A stretch of DNA of 64,000 nucleotides from positions 10,592,001-10,656,000 of the forward strand of contig NZ_CP107942.1 of assembly GCF_036053395.1 (NCBI RefSeq), read 5' to 3'. The stretch comes from Actinoplanes sp. NBC_00393. GTDB taxonomy: Bacteria > Actinomycetota > Actinomycetes > Mycobacteriales > Micromonosporaceae. Both the position numbers and the translations under genes were made by a program. The notes under the pieces were generated by a model. That model saw only the letters and a program-made list of their open reading frames with translations, did not search any database and was not told the origin of the DNA. Positions 27,038 through 36,280 of the stretch are shown one piece after another. The stretch's first letter is position 1; each line of letters opens with the position of its first letter.

Positions 27038-27198
27038 CGGATCCTCCAGCCGTTCGGTAGCGCGGTGGTTGCCTGCTGACCAGCACACCGTCTCCGGGAT
27101 GCAACCGAGGCGCGGAACGGTTGCGGCTGGGTTGCTCCACATACCGTCTTTTAACGGTATATCTTCGACAGGTAGTTGACGACTCGGGGGGAGCTGCC

Positions 27199-27573
27199 GT
27201 GACGACGGTCCTGGTGGCCGACGACGATGCCGACATCCGCGACCTGGTGGCGTTCAAGCTGGAACAGGCGGGGCTGGAGGTCATCACCGTCGGGGACGGG
27301 CAGGCCGCCGTGGAGACCGCGCGGGCGCGTCAACCGGACCTCGCGGTGCTGGACGTGTCGATGCCGGGGCTCTCCGGCATCGACGTCTGCCGGACCCTCC
27401 GTGCCGAGCCGGCCACCTCCGGCATGCTGATCATCATGCTCACCGCCCGGGTGCAGGAGCAGGACGTCGAGGGCGGGTTCAGCGCCGGCGCCGACGACTA
27501 CGTGACCAAGCCGTTCAGCCCGCGCGAGCTGGTCTCCCGGATCCAGGCGCTGCTCACCCGGGCCCGCACCTGA
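27199..27573 (+). CDS. Single-domain response regulator (CheY/PatA-like receiver)
   Basis: 124 residues from GTG at 27199 with GGGGGAG 6 bp upstream. A complete receiver domain with acidic residues VADDDADIRD, phospho-acceptor LAVLDVSMPGLSG, Thr in IMLTARVQ and Lys in YVTKPFSPREL. There is no output domain, so it probably works by protein-protein contact or as a phosphorelay intermediate. A TTTTAACGGTATATC AT-rich stretch at about 27148-27163 may hold its promoter. No kinase gene is adjacent. Confidence 0.93.
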   Translation: MTTVLVADDDADIRDLVAFKLEQAGLEVITVGDGQAAVETARARQPDLAVLDVSMPGLSGIDVCRTLRAEPATSGMLIIMLTARVQEQDVEGGFSAGADDYVTKPFSPRELVSRIQALLTRART

Positions 27574-27595
27574 CGGACCCGGGTGAGAGAGCGCG

Positions 27596-29824
27596 TCACT
27601 CGTTGGCGGCCTCGACCAGCTTGTCCAGCAGATCGGCCCGCAGCGGGCTGCCCGGGAAACTCGCCATCCGGCTCAGCGGCAGGCTGCCCAGCATCATCAG
27701 CATGCCCGGGTCGGCGGCCATCGCGGCCATCGGGCTGTCGCTGCCGGCCCCGGCCGTCGCCGCCGCGAACGCTTCACCGAGCAGGGCGGCGCCGCGCGCG
27801 TCGGCGAACCACTCACCGACGCTGGACTCGGCGGTCAGCGGCACCCGGGCCGGGTCGCCGGCCACCTGCACGGTCACCGTGGCGCGTAGATCGCGGGAGG
27901 ACGATCCGACGGCGATCAGGTACTCGCCGCCCTCGACGATCCACCGGTTCAGCCGGGTGTCCCAGTAGGCCAGGTCGTCGCGGTCGACGGTCAGCACCAC
28001 CTCGGCGGTGTCACCCGCGGTGATCGCGACGCTGGCGAACGCCTTCAGCTCGCGCGGGGCCCGCTGCACCTTCGAGCCGGGCACACTCACGTACACCTGG
28101 ACGACCTCACGCCCGTCCCGGCTGCCGGTGTTGGTCACCGGGACGCGGACCTCGAGGCCGGTCGCGGTGGCCGACGCGCGCGCCGCGCCGTAGGAGAAGG
28201 TGGTGTACGAGAGACCGAAGCCGAACGGGTACGCCACCTCCCGGTCCTGCGCGTCGAAGCCCCGGTAGCCGACGTGCAGGCCCTCGCCGTACCGGACGTG
28301 GCCGTGCTCGCCCGGGAAGTCCAGGTGTGACGGGTGGTGGGCCAGCTTGACCGGGATCGTCTCGGCGAGCCGCCCGGACGGGTTGACCCGGCCGAACAGC
28401 ACGTCGGCGATGGCGCTGCCGCCGGCCTGGCCGAGCAGCCAGCCCTCCAGCAGCGCCGGCACCTTCTCGTCCCACGGCTTGGTCGCGAGCACCGCGCCGT
28501 TGTTGAGCACCACGATCGTCTTCGGGTTGACCGCGGCGACCCGCTCGATCAGCGCCAGCTGCGCGGCCGGCAGGTCGATCGACTCGCGATCGGCGCCTTC
28601 GGTCTCGTGCACGCTGCCCACGAAGACGATCGCCACGTCGGAGTGCCGCGCGATCTCCACGGCCTCGGCCAGCAGGCCCTCGTCCTCGCCGTCGGCCGTA
28701 TAGCCCGCCGCGAACCGCACTGGGCCGGTGGACGCCGCCGTGATCGCGGTGAGCGCGTCGTCCAGTTGGGTCGGGGTGATCTGCGAACTGCCGCCGCCCT
28801 GGTAACGAGGGGTGCGGGCGAACTCGCCGAGGACACCGATGGTGATGCCGTCGACCGGCAACGGCAGCAGATCATCGTCATTCTTCAACAGCACGATCGC
28901 CCTTCCGGCGATCTCCCGGGCCAGCGCGTGGTGCGCTTCGGCGTCATAGCCGCCGGCCGGGCGCTTCCCGGCCTTCTCGATCAGCTTGCGTACGCGTTCC
29001 GCGCTGATCCGCAGCAGAGCCGGGTCGAGCTGCCCCGACTCGACCGCCGCGACCAGGGCCTCGTCGCCCTCGGCGTCCGGTCCCGGCATGGTCAGGTCGA
29101 GGCCGGCCGCGACCGCCTTCACCCGGTCCACCACGGCGCCCCAGTCCGAGACGACCAGGCCCTCGAATCCCCACTCGTCGCGCAGCACCTCGGTGAGCAG
29201 CCAGTGGTGCTCGCTCGCGTACACGCCGTTGATCTTGTTGTAGGCACACATCACGGTCCACGGCTGCGCCTGCGTGACCACCCGCTGGAAGGCCCGCAGG
29301 TACATCTCCCGCAGCGTGCGCTCGTCGATGTCGGCGCTGACCCGCATCCGGTCGGTCTCCTGGCTGTTGACCGCGAAGTGCTTCAGCGAGGCGCCGACGC
29401 CGCGGCTCTGGATGCCGCGCACCCACTCGGTGGCGAGCACGCCGGTGAGGATCGGGTCCTCGGAGAAGTACTCGAAGTTGCGGCCGCCGAGCGGGCTGCG
29501 CTTGAGGTTGATGCCGGGGCCGAGCAGGACCGCGACGTCCTGGGCCCGGCACTCGTCGCCGAGCGCCTCGCCCATCCGGCGCAGCAGCTCCGGGTCCCAG
29601 GTGGAGGCGCTGGCGACGGCGGGCGGGAAGCAGGTGGCCGGGACGCCGGCGAGCAGGTCGCCGCCGGTGGCCTGCATGCGTACGCCGTGCGGTCCGTCGG
29701 TCACGGTGACGGCGGGGATGCCGGCGGACTCGACCGGCGCCGTGTGCCAGAAGTCGCCACCGCTGGTGAGCGCCGCCTGTTCGACGGTCGTGAGCTCTTC
29801 GGCGGTCGTGGGCTCGGAGGACAT
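27596..29824 (-). CDS. Family 3 beta-glucosidase
   Basis: 742 residues, ATG at 29824, no signal peptide. The GH3 N-terminal barrel contains TVTDGPHGVRMQ, GPGINLKRSPLGGRNFEYFSEDP, KHFAVNSQETDRM and the nucleophile Asp in GLVVSDWGAVVDR. The alpha/beta GH3_C domain (IAIVFVGSVHETEGADRESIDLP) and a C-terminal fibronectin-type III-like domain (VTNTGSRDGREVVQVYV) follow. It is cytoplasmic and probably acts on imported cellobiose-like or plant-derived beta-glucosides. It lies 18 bp downstream of the MFS gene in one operon with it. Confidence 0.95.
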   Translation of the reverse strand: MSSEPTTAEELTTVEQAALTSGGDFWHTAPVESAGIPAVTVTDGPHGVRMQATGGDLLAGVPATCFPPAVASASTWDPELLRRMGEALGDECRAQDVAVLLGPGINLKRSPLGGRNFEYFSEDPILTGVLATEWVRGIQSRGVGASLKHFAVNSQETDRMRVSADIDERTLREMYLRAFQRVVTQAQPWTVMCAYNKINGVYASEHHWLLTEVLRDEWGFEGLVVSDWGAVVDRVKAVAAGLDLTMPGPDAEGDEALVAAVESGQLDPALLRISAERVRKLIEKAGKRPAGGYDAEAHHALAREIAGRAIVLLKNDDDLLPLPVDGITIGVLGEFARTPRYQGGGSSQITPTQLDDALTAITAASTGPVRFAAGYTADGEDEGLLAEAVEIARHSDVAIVFVGSVHETEGADRESIDLPAAQLALIERVAAVNPKTIVVLNNGAVLATKPWDEKVPALLEGWLLGQAGGSAIADVLFGRVNPSGRLAETIPVKLAHHPSHLDFPGEHGHVRYGEGLHVGYRGFDAQDREVAYPFGFGLSYTTFSYGAARASATATGLEVRVPVTNTGSRDGREVVQVYVSVPGSKVQRAPRELKAFASVAITAGDTAEVVLTVDRDDLAYWDTRLNRWIVEGGEYLIAVGSSSRDLRATVTVQVAGDPARVPLTAESSVGEWFADARGAALLGEAFAAATAGAGSDSPMAAMAADPGMLMMLGSLPLSRMASFPGSPLRADLLDKLVEAANE

Positions 29825-29842
29825 GATCTTCCTTTCCGCTTT

Positions 29843-31096
29843 TCAGCGAACCGATTTGATGGGCACGACGGCCAGGCCGCCGAGAAGCATGAGGGCGATG
29901 CCGACCGGGAAGAGCGGGCTGTACCCGCCGAGGGCGACGACGATCGCGCCGGCCGCGCCGGGCGCCACCACCTGCGGCAGGGTGGCCGCGATGTTGACCA
30001 CGCCGATGTCCTTGGCGAAGTCCTCCTGGGCCGGCAGCACCTCGGTGATCAGCGCGGTGTCGACCGCCTGGAACAGCCCGAAACCGAAGCCGGAGATCAC
30101 CGCGTAGAGCAGCATGCCGGTCTTCGTCGGCAGCACCCACGGGATCACCAGGGCGACCGCGCAGATGACGGACGCGGCGAAGACGAAGATCCGGCGACGG
30201 CCGAACCGGTCCGAGAGCGGGCCGCCGACCACCGTGGCGATCAGGGTGGTGACCAGCGCGGCGACACCGAGCACGGGCACGAACGCCACCGCGTCGTCGC
30301 CGAGCCCGATGTGCTCCTGCAGGATGTACAGCTGGTAGCCGCTGACCAGGAAGTAACCGAGGTAGAGCAGCAGCCGGCCGAGGAAGGCCCAGCCCAGGTC
30401 GGGGTGCCGGCGCGGGTTGAACCAGAAGCTGTGCAGCAGCGCGGCGAGCGAGAACGGCCGGCGCTCCTCGCCCCGGTTGTCGCGGTCCGGGCAGAAGAGC
30501 ACGAACAGGGTCAGCGCGATCAGGGTGATCCCGGCGAAGGTCAGGTAGCCGGCGCTGATGTTCTCGGCGAAGCCGGTGGCGGCGATCTGCCCGCCCATCG
30601 CGCCGAGCATCAGGCCCAGACCGCTGACCGCGGCGAATGTGCCCCGCAGCGCGGCCGGCACCCGGTCCGGCATGATCGCGCCGAGCGGGCCCTGCGCGAA
30701 GTTGTAGGCGATCTGCGTGATCGTCCAGGCGATCGCGATCTGCACCAGGGTGTTCGCCGAGGCGAGGCCGACCAGGGCGAGTCCGCCGGTCAGGGCGCCG
30801 CCGACGATCCACGGGGCGCGGCGGCCGAACCGGGTGCGGGTGCGGTCGGAGATGGTGCCGGCGAGGGGCTGGGCCAGCATCGCGGCGAACGCGCCGATGG
30901 TCGCCACGACGGCCAGGTTGCCGGCCTTGTTCGCCGGGTCGATCTCCTCGATCTGCAGTGGCAGCAGGATGCCGGGGATGGCGCCCCAGAGCAGGTACAT
31001 GCCGACGTTGGCGGGGAACATCCCGATCAGCAGGCGCAGGTTCGCGCCGCGCAGTTTCGGGCGGGCTATCTCATCGCTTGGTGACGTCGTCGTCAC
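29843..31096 (-). CDS. MFS sugar transporter
   Basis: 417 residues, GTG at 31096 with AGAGGAC upstream. Twelve predicted TM helices. Major-facilitator motifs DRTRTRFGRRAPWIVGGAL after TM2 (motif A-like) and GPLSDRFGRRRIFV after TM8. This is the GPH/maltose-type group often paired with glycoside hydrolases. Operon with the beta-glucosidase, so the natural cargo is likely a beta-glucoside or disaccharide. Expression is probably controlled by the divergent TetR regulator through the palindrome at 31166. Confidence 0.92.
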   Translation of the reverse strand: MTTTSPSDEIARPKLRGANLRLLIGMFPANVGMYLLWGAIPGILLPLQIEEIDPANKAGNLAVVATIGAFAAMLAQPLAGTISDRTRTRFGRRAPWIVGGALTGGLALVGLASANTLVQIAIAWTITQIAYNFAQGPLGAIMPDRVPAALRGTFAAVSGLGLMLGAMGGQIAATGFAENISAGYLTFAGITLIALTLFVLFCPDRDNRGEERRPFSLAALLHSFWFNPRRHPDLGWAFLGRLLLYLGYFLVSGYQLYILQEHIGLGDDAVAFVPVLGVAALVTTLIATVVGGPLSDRFGRRRIFVFAASVICAVALVIPWVLPTKTGMLLYAVISGFGFGLFQAVDTALITEVLPAQEDFAKDIGVVNIAATLPQVVAPGAAGAIVVALGGYSPLFPVGIALMLLGGLAVVPIKSVR

Positions 31097-31165
31097 GGAG
31101 TGTCCTCTCAGAGGGGTGTGGGACACCGCGGAAAGGGGGATCAAGCTGGGGAGATTCTTACTGAG

Positions 31166-31178
31166 TACCTACTAGGTA
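31166..31178. promoter_or_regulatory. Candidate TetR operator TACCTA-C-TAGGTA
   Basis: A perfect 6-bp palindrome around a single C lies in the AT-rich 149-bp gap between the divergent MFS operon and TetR gene. Flanking sequence GAG...TTAACTAC contributes AT-rich promoter elements. It is probably the regulator's binding site; inference. Confidence 0.6.
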
Positions 31179-31245
31179 TTAACTACTTGGCAACATAGCG
31201 ACGGCTCGCCGGGCAAGGCAATAGGTTGCTGGTAGGAAAGACGCT

Positions 31246-31854
31246 GTGAAGAGGGCACAGCCATTACGCCGCGACCGCGCCCGCCTGCCCGCAGCCGAAC
31301 GGCGCCGGCAGATCATCGAGGTGACCACCCGGCTGATCGCCGAGCGCGGGTTCTGGGGGCTGTCGATGCAGGACGTGGCGGACGACTGCGGCCTCACCGT
31401 GCCCGGCCTGCTGCACCACGTCGGGTCCAAGGACAGCCTGCTCGTCGCCGTCCTGGAGCACCGCGACGAGGCCGACGCCCGCTCGCTGGCCGGCGAACTC
31501 GGCGTGCCGGTCGAACGGCTCTACTCGGACGGTCCCGCGCTGGTCAGCCTCCAGCAGGTCTGCGCCGCGCTGGTCCGCCGCAACGCCGGGCAGCCGGAGA
31601 TCGTCCGGCTCTTCGCGGTGCTGGAGGCCGAGTCACTGGCCCCGGACCATCCGGCGCACGACTACTTCCAGGCGCGCCAGGAGCGCACCATGAACACCCT
31701 CGCCGCGCTGGTGCCGCCGCCCGCCGATCCGCGTGCCGTGGCCAGCCAGGTCGTCGCGATGATGGACGGCCTGCAGATCCAGTGGCTGCGCGAACCCGGG
31801 ACGATCGACCTGGTCGCCGCCTGGGACGCCGCCGCCGCGCGTCTTTTCGCGTAA
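31246..31854 (+). CDS. TetR-family regulator of the glucoside operon
   Basis: 202 residues, GTG at 31246. HTH: RRRQIIEVTTRLIAERGFWGLSMQDVADDCGLTVPGLLHHVGSKDSLL (about 19-66). The C-terminal half has the leader VLEHRDEADARSLAG and MMDGLQIQWLREP, typical of TetR_C_6/BetI-like ligand domains in sugar-operon repressors. Divergence from the MFS/beta-glucosidase operon points to a local substrate-responsive repressor. Confidence 0.92.
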   Translation: MKRAQPLRRDRARLPAAERRRQIIEVTTRLIAERGFWGLSMQDVADDCGLTVPGLLHHVGSKDSLLVAVLEHRDEADARSLAGELGVPVERLYSDGPALVSLQQVCAALVRRNAGQPEIVRLFAVLEAESLAPDHPAHDYFQARQERTMNTLAALVPPPADPRAVASQVVAMMDGLQIQWLREPGTIDLVAAWDAAAARLFA

Positions 31855-31894
31855 CCCCGGTCAGCTGGCTGACAGCCCTGTCAACCAGCCGGGG

Positions 31895-33127
31895 TCAGGG
31901 GTTGGCGCCCAGCCAGGAGCGGACCTGGGCGGCCTCGTCGTCGGTGAGGTTGATCGAGGCGGCCTCGGCGCGGTTCAGCACGTTGGCGGCGAAGGCGACG
32001 GCGATCTCGGCGGCGTCCGGCGGTGGCTGGCGGTAGAGCGGGGCGCCGCCGAACGCCGTACCCCGGGTGACGAAGGCGATCGCCGCCCGGCTGACGTCCA
32101 CGCCCTGCTCGGCCAGCCGGTCCCGGGCCCAGCGGGTGGCCTCGGTCAGGTTGAAATGGTGCGAGGCGGCGTAGTCGGCGAGCGCCTGGTACACCGCCGG
32201 CCACATCTCCTGCGGCAGGCGGGGCAGGCTGAGCAGCGCGCTGAGACGGCCCACCGGTTCCGGGGTGGGGCCGGCCGCACCGGACGACTCCGGCGGGTCG
32301 TGCCGGCTGTCGTCCCAGACGAAATGGTTGGAGAACTTGGCGTGCGCCAGGCCGAGGCTCTCCAGGGCGCGGACGAAGCCGCCGTAGCTGAACCAGTTCG
32401 TCTGGTCGACGCTCGGGCCGAGCTGGCGGCGCAGGTCGTGGGCGAGCGAGGCCAGGTTGAGCGGGCCGGGCGCGGCGTCGTACCGCCAGCGGACCAGGTC
32501 CCGGAACTGTTCGTAGGTGACCGGGCCGTCGGACTCGCCGGGCTCCACCGCCACCGGGTCCTCGTCGCTGTCCACCGGCTCGCCCTGGACCAGCTCCAAC
32601 AGCTCCTGGCTGGTGATCAACCGGTCGGCGACGGCGATGAACGCCTCCGCCGCGTCCGACGGCGAGACGATCGTGGTCCGCCGGTCGGACCGGCGCAGCC
32701 GGACCAGCAGCGGGGTCATGTCGGAGTCACCCGACGCGATCACGAACTCCTCGTAGACCACCGGGTCGGCCAGCGCGTCCACCGCGTCGACCACCATCCG
32801 GATGTCCGCGGCGTTCTTGGTGTGGGTCAGCCGCGGGCAGTCGATCACCTCGAAGCCGGCGTTCACGAAGAACGGCCGGAACTGCGAGTAGTAGAGCCGT
32901 GGCTGACCGGCGGTGGGATCGGGGTGCGGCACCCAGCCGCCCGGGTTCATGTAGCAGCGAACGATCAGCCAGCGGCGCGGACCGTCGACCGTCAGCGTCG
33001 TGGTCAGGCGGGACAGCCAGGCGCCCGGCTCCTTGGCGAACTGGATCGCCACGTCCGGGTCCTGCTTGATGAGTCCGCTGAACACATTGTCGAAGTCGAG
33101 ATACAGAGCGGCGCGTACGCGGGCCAT
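31895..33127 (-). CDS. NYN-domain (PIN-like) protein with OST-HTH-type C-terminal region
   Basis: 410 residues, ATG at 33127. The N-terminal NYN nuclease domain (about 1-165) has conserved acids in ALYLDFDNVFSGL, DIRMVVDAVDALAD and EFVIASGDSDMTPLL. Two C-terminal helical wing domains (about 205-285, VTYEQFRDLVRWRYDAAPGPLNLASLAHDLRRQLG; and about 305-405) look like LOTUS/OST-HTH modules that bind RNA or G4 structures. The family is predicted to process or degrade RNA. No partner gene is evident. The gene is preceded by a terminator. Confidence 0.9.
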   Translation of the reverse strand: MARVRAALYLDFDNVFSGLIKQDPDVAIQFAKEPGAWLSRLTTTLTVDGPRRWLIVRCYMNPGGWVPHPDPTAGQPRLYYSQFRPFFVNAGFEVIDCPRLTHTKNAADIRMVVDAVDALADPVVYEEFVIASGDSDMTPLLVRLRRSDRRTTIVSPSDAAEAFIAVADRLITSQELLELVQGEPVDSDEDPVAVEPGESDGPVTYEQFRDLVRWRYDAAPGPLNLASLAHDLRRQLGPSVDQTNWFSYGGFVRALESLGLAHAKFSNHFVWDDSRHDPPESSGAAGPTPEPVGRLSALLSLPRLPQEMWPAVYQALADYAASHHFNLTEATRWARDRLAEQGVDVSRAAIAFVTRGTAFGGAPLYRQPPPDAAEIAVAFAANVLNRAEAASINLTDDEAAQVRSWLGANP

Positions 33128-33144
33128 GACCGAAACCTACCGTG

Positions 33145-33172
33145 CCGGGCCCGGCCGGGTGGCCGGGCCCGG
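33145..33172 (-). terminator. GC-rich hairpin terminator
   Basis: CCGGGCCCGGCC and GGCCGGGCCCGG form a perfect 12-bp stem with a GGGT loop, 12 bp after the YeaQ-type gene and before the NYN gene on the minus strand. Confidence 0.8.
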
Positions 33173-33183
33173 GCGCGGCTCGC

Positions 33184-33450
33184 TCAGGGGCGCCGGGCGC
33201 GCGTGCCGGCGACCAGGGCCACGCCACCGGCCGCGAGGCCGATCTGCAGGGCGAGTTCGATCCAGTCGATGCCACGGGTGTCGTCCACGCCGAGGATGCC
33301 GGCCAGGAACGTACCGAGAATCGCGGCGACGACGCCGATCACGAGGGTGAGCCAGAGCGGGATGCTCTGCTTGCCGGGCAGGACCAGCCGGCCCAGTGCT
33401 CCGATGATCAGACCGATGATGATGGCGGTGAAGAAGCCGGTTACTTCCAC
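33184..33450 (-). CDS. GlsB/YeaQ/YmgE-family small membrane protein
   Basis: 88 residues with three TM segments: FFTAIIIGLIIGALGRLVLPG, LWLTLVIGVVAAILGTFLAG and the C-terminal LALQIGLAAGGVALVAG. The glycine-rich motif GALGRLVLPGKQ is diagnostic for the transglycosylase-associated protein family. The role in bacteria is uncertain; many are stress-induced. The gene is monocistronic with its own terminator and a strong GGAG-type site directly upstream. Confidence 0.93.
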   Translation of the reverse strand: MEVTGFFTAIIIGLIIGALGRLVLPGKQSIPLWLTLVIGVVAAILGTFLAGILGVDDTRGIDWIELALQIGLAAGGVALVAGTRARRP

Positions 33451-33607
33451 TGCAGCTCCTCGGGTCCGGGGTGGATGCGCCCACGGAGTTCCCAGACGAC
33501 CGCCGGCGGCAAACCGGCTGAGCCGGGGATCACGGGCGCACCTTCAGCATGACTCCTCCATGCCATCCGGCCGCATCGCACAATGTGGGTGACCCGGTGC
33601 GGGCCCG

Positions 33608-34114
33608 ATGGCGTTGGCTGGAGCCGTGCACCTCTCCCGGATCCTCGACGTCATCGAGGCGCTGGTCACCGCGAGCGGCCACCCCGAGATCACCGCGGTC
33701 GAACGCTACGGCCACGACCTGGTGCCCGGCGGCGCGTCGCCGGCGGGCATCCGCGTCCGGTACGAGACGGGCGCGGAGGCGTACCTCTGGGGTGCGGTGT
33801 GGCCGCGGGAGAACGCCCTGCCCACGCCGGAGCAACTGCCGCCGCCGTCCCGGCGCGTCGACCGGATCGCCGTGTTCACCGCCTGGCTGCTCGACACCGC
33901 CCGCCCGGCCGCCCTGCGCTCCTGGCAGCTGGTGGCGCTGCCCGACCTCGGTCCGACCGAAGAGCGGGGCAAGGCGCCGTGCGGACTGCGCCTCGACTGC
34001 GCCGACGGGACCTCGCTGCTGCTGCGGGCCACGGCGGCGGGTGGGCCGGAACAGGATCCGGACGTGGACCCGTACCCCGAATGGCAGGTCCCGGCGGCAC
34101 TCAGCGCAAGCTGA
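33608..34114 (+). CDS. Hypothetical protein
   Basis: 168 residues, ATG at 33608 (GTG at 33626 is an alternative). No domain recognised. Protein-like composition with repeated hydrophobic and acidic patches (RILDVIEALVTASGHPEITAVERYGHDLV; RIAVFTAWLLDTARP; CGLRLDCADGTSLLLRA); no signal peptide and no TM. It ends 13 bp before the stop of the convergent sigma-factor fusion gene and starts in the 157-bp space divergent from the YeaQ gene. Confidence 0.7.
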   Translation: MALAGAVHLSRILDVIEALVTASGHPEITAVERYGHDLVPGGASPAGIRVRYETGAEAYLWGAVWPRENALPTPEQLPPPSRRVDRIAVFTAWLLDTARPAALRSWQLVALPDLGPTEERGKAPCGLRLDCADGTSLLLRATAAGGPEQDPDVDPYPEWQVPAALSAS

Positions 34115-34126
34115 AAGCCGGGCCGG

Positions 34127-36280
34127 TCAATCTCCGGACATCGAGGCGCCCACGCCGTTGCCGGTGCTGAGGTACGACGTGCCGGGCAGCCCGCCGTCCC
34201 CGGCGCGCGCCCCCTCGGCGACCGACGCGTCCGTGGACCCGAAGGCCGACTCCGACCAGGCGCCCTCCTGCCAGCTGTTGTTGTTCGCCTTGGCGCCGGT
34301 GGACAGGCCGAACTCGCCCTGGGTGTTGCCCAGCGCCACGTTGTTGCGCAGCACGGCCGGGGCGGTGGTCATCGCGAACCCGAGGTTGACGTTGCGGAAC
34401 GCGGTGTTGTTGCCCAGCTCGATCGCGGCGGAATTGCCCTCGTCGACGAAGCCGTGCCCGTTGTTGCCCCAGGAGGCGTTGTGGCGCACCCGGTGCGCGG
34501 CGGCTGCGGCCGGGCTGCCACCGCCGACCGCGAAGCCGTTCGCCCCGTTGTCGTACGACCAGTTGTACTGAACCGACACCGCACTGCCGAACGCGCCCAG
34601 GTTGATCCCGTCGCCACCGTTGCGGAACGAGCGGTTGCCGCGCAGCACGTTCCCGTCGCCCTCGCCGAACTGCACGGCCAGCCCGGAGCCCCGGTTGGCG
34701 TAGAAGTCGCTGTCCAGAACCTGGTTGCCGGCCGTCCCGGCGTTGCGCAGCATCAGCCCGGAGCCGGCCGCGTCGTGCACGCTCAGCCGCTGGAAGATGC
34801 TGTTCGTGCAGGCCAGGCAGGTGTACGCGGCGTTGCGTGCCCCGGAGATCTCGAGGTCCCGAACGGTCCAGAACGACGACTCCTGGGTGATCGCCCACTC
34901 GTCGGCCGGGATCGCCGAGGCGTCGACGACGGCCCGCTCACCGCGGTAGCCGCTGAGCACGATGGGCTGCGACGAGGTGCCGCTCGTCGTGATCGCGATC
35001 GGGCTGGTGGGGCGGTGGGTTCCGCCTCGCAGCGCGATCGTCTGGCCCGGCCGGACCACCGCCACGGCCTTCGCCAGGCTCGCGAACGGGCGGCCCAGGG
35101 AGCCGTCGCCGTCGTCCGAGCCGGTCGGGGAGACGTAGATGTCGGCCGCGTTGACGCCGAGACCGGCGACGGGGCGTGCGGTCGGGGCGGCCTTGCTCGC
35201 CGCGGGCGCGGCACTGGCGCTTCGGCTCGCGGCCGGTGCGGGCCCGGCCGAGGCCGGGGGCTGGGCGGGGACCGTGGCCGGCGCCGGGGCCAGCGCGCCG
35301 GGAGTGTCCAGGTCGGCGGGGGTGTGGAGTACGGCGTACGCGAAACCGCCGCCCGCCGCGACCGTCACCGCGGTGGCCGCCGCCAGGGTCTTGTGGTGCA
35401 CCAGCGATTGCACGTGCGCGACCAGAGACGTGCCGCCGGCCAGGGCGGCCGGCGCGGTCACCGCCGCGCCGCCGTGCACGGCCGCCTGGATCCCGGCGAG
35501 CAGCGCGGCCGGAACCGGCAGCGCCACCACGCCGAGCAGCAGCTGCTCCGGCGTGATCAGGCCACGCTGGTGGATCCGGCACTTCGGGCAGTCCCGGACG
35601 TGCCGGGCCAGGCGCTTGCGCCAGACCGAGTCGGTGCTGCCGTCCCAGAACCGGACGTGCTCCGCCAGCTCCGGGCAGATCGGCTTGGCCCGCAGCGACC
35701 GGACCACGCTGCGGCTCAGGTCGAGCTGCGCCTTCATCCGCTGCACCTTGACCGCGGCGTGGTTCGGCTTCACACCGAGCGCGGTGGCCAGCTCGGCGCG
35801 GGTCAGGTCGCCGGACGCCTCCTGCCACCAGAGCGCCAGCAGCCGGCGGTCGCTCTCGTCCAGCCAGCGGCCGGCCTCGGCCAGCTCGCGGCGCTGCTCG
35901 GTGACGACCAGCTCGGCGGTGGTGCGCTCGGCGAAGTCGCCGACCGGGTCGGCCACGTCGACCGGCTCCGGGTGGCGCCGGGACAGGGTCATCTTGCGCG
36001 TGCGCAGGTGCATCTGGACCCGGCGGTACGCGATCGCGATCAGCCAGGAACGGAAACGATCGGGGTCGCGCAGGGAACCGAGGCCGCGGAAGGCCTGCAG
36101 CATGGTGTCCTGGACCAGGTCGTCGACGTCCGGGTGGCCGTCCAGCGCCCGGCCGATGATGTTGTAGATCAGCGAGAGGTGACCGGCGATGAGCTGATCC
36201 ACGGCGCCGACACTGCCACCCTGTGCGGCGCGGACCAGACTTCCGACATCGTCCGCGACCGCAGTCTGACTGTCTGTCAC
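34127..36280 (-). CDS. ECF sigma factor fused to zinc-finger, TM anchor and extracellular beta-helix
   Basis: 717 residues from GTG at 36280 (GGGAGAGA upstream; an ATG at 36307 adds nine). Order: sigma-70 region 2 (about 20-90, DVDDLVQDTMLQAFRGL, then RSWLIAIAYRRVQMHLR), sigma-70 region 4 (about 125-185, ATALGVKPNHAAVKVQRMK), a zinc-finger-like HVRDCPKC (HxxxCxxC, about 225-232), hydrophobic helices (about 245-275 and 295-317), a Pro/Ala linker (about 320-375) and a right-handed beta-helix (about 378-717; YVSPTGSDDGDGSLGRPFASLAKA opening; many NN and G-N-x-F coils). This looks like a one-protein sensor: DNA-binding sigma inside, polysaccharide-lyase-like domain outside. Family members with ECF-ZAS-TM fusions are known; the beta-helix end is the unusual part. 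Confidence 0.9.
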   Translation of the reverse strand: MTDSQTAVADDVGSLVRAAQGGSVGAVDQLIAGHLSLIYNIIGRALDGHPDVDDLVQDTMLQAFRGLGSLRDPDRFRSWLIAIAYRRVQMHLRTRKMTLSRRHPEPVDVADPVGDFAERTTAELVVTEQRRELAEAGRWLDESDRRLLALWWQEASGDLTRAELATALGVKPNHAAVKVQRMKAQLDLSRSVVRSLRAKPICPELAEHVRFWDGSTDSVWRKRLARHVRDCPKCRIHQRGLITPEQLLLGVVALPVPAALLAGIQAAVHGGAAVTAPAALAGGTSLVAHVQSLVHHKTLAAATAVTVAAGGGFAYAVLHTPADLDTPGALAPAPATVPAQPPASAGPAPAASRSASAAPAASKAAPTARPVAGLGVNAADIYVSPTGSDDGDGSLGRPFASLAKAVAVVRPGQTIALRGGTHRPTSPIAITTSGTSSQPIVLSGYRGERAVVDASAIPADEWAITQESSFWTVRDLEISGARNAAYTCLACTNSIFQRLSVHDAAGSGLMLRNAGTAGNQVLDSDFYANRGSGLAVQFGEGDGNVLRGNRSFRNGGDGINLGAFGSAVSVQYNWSYDNGANGFAVGGGSPAAAAAHRVRHNASWGNNGHGFVDEGNSAAIELGNNTAFRNVNLGFAMTTAPAVLRNNVALGNTQGEFGLSTGAKANNNSWQEGAWSESAFGSTDASVAEGARAGDGGLPGTSYLSTGNGVGASMSGD

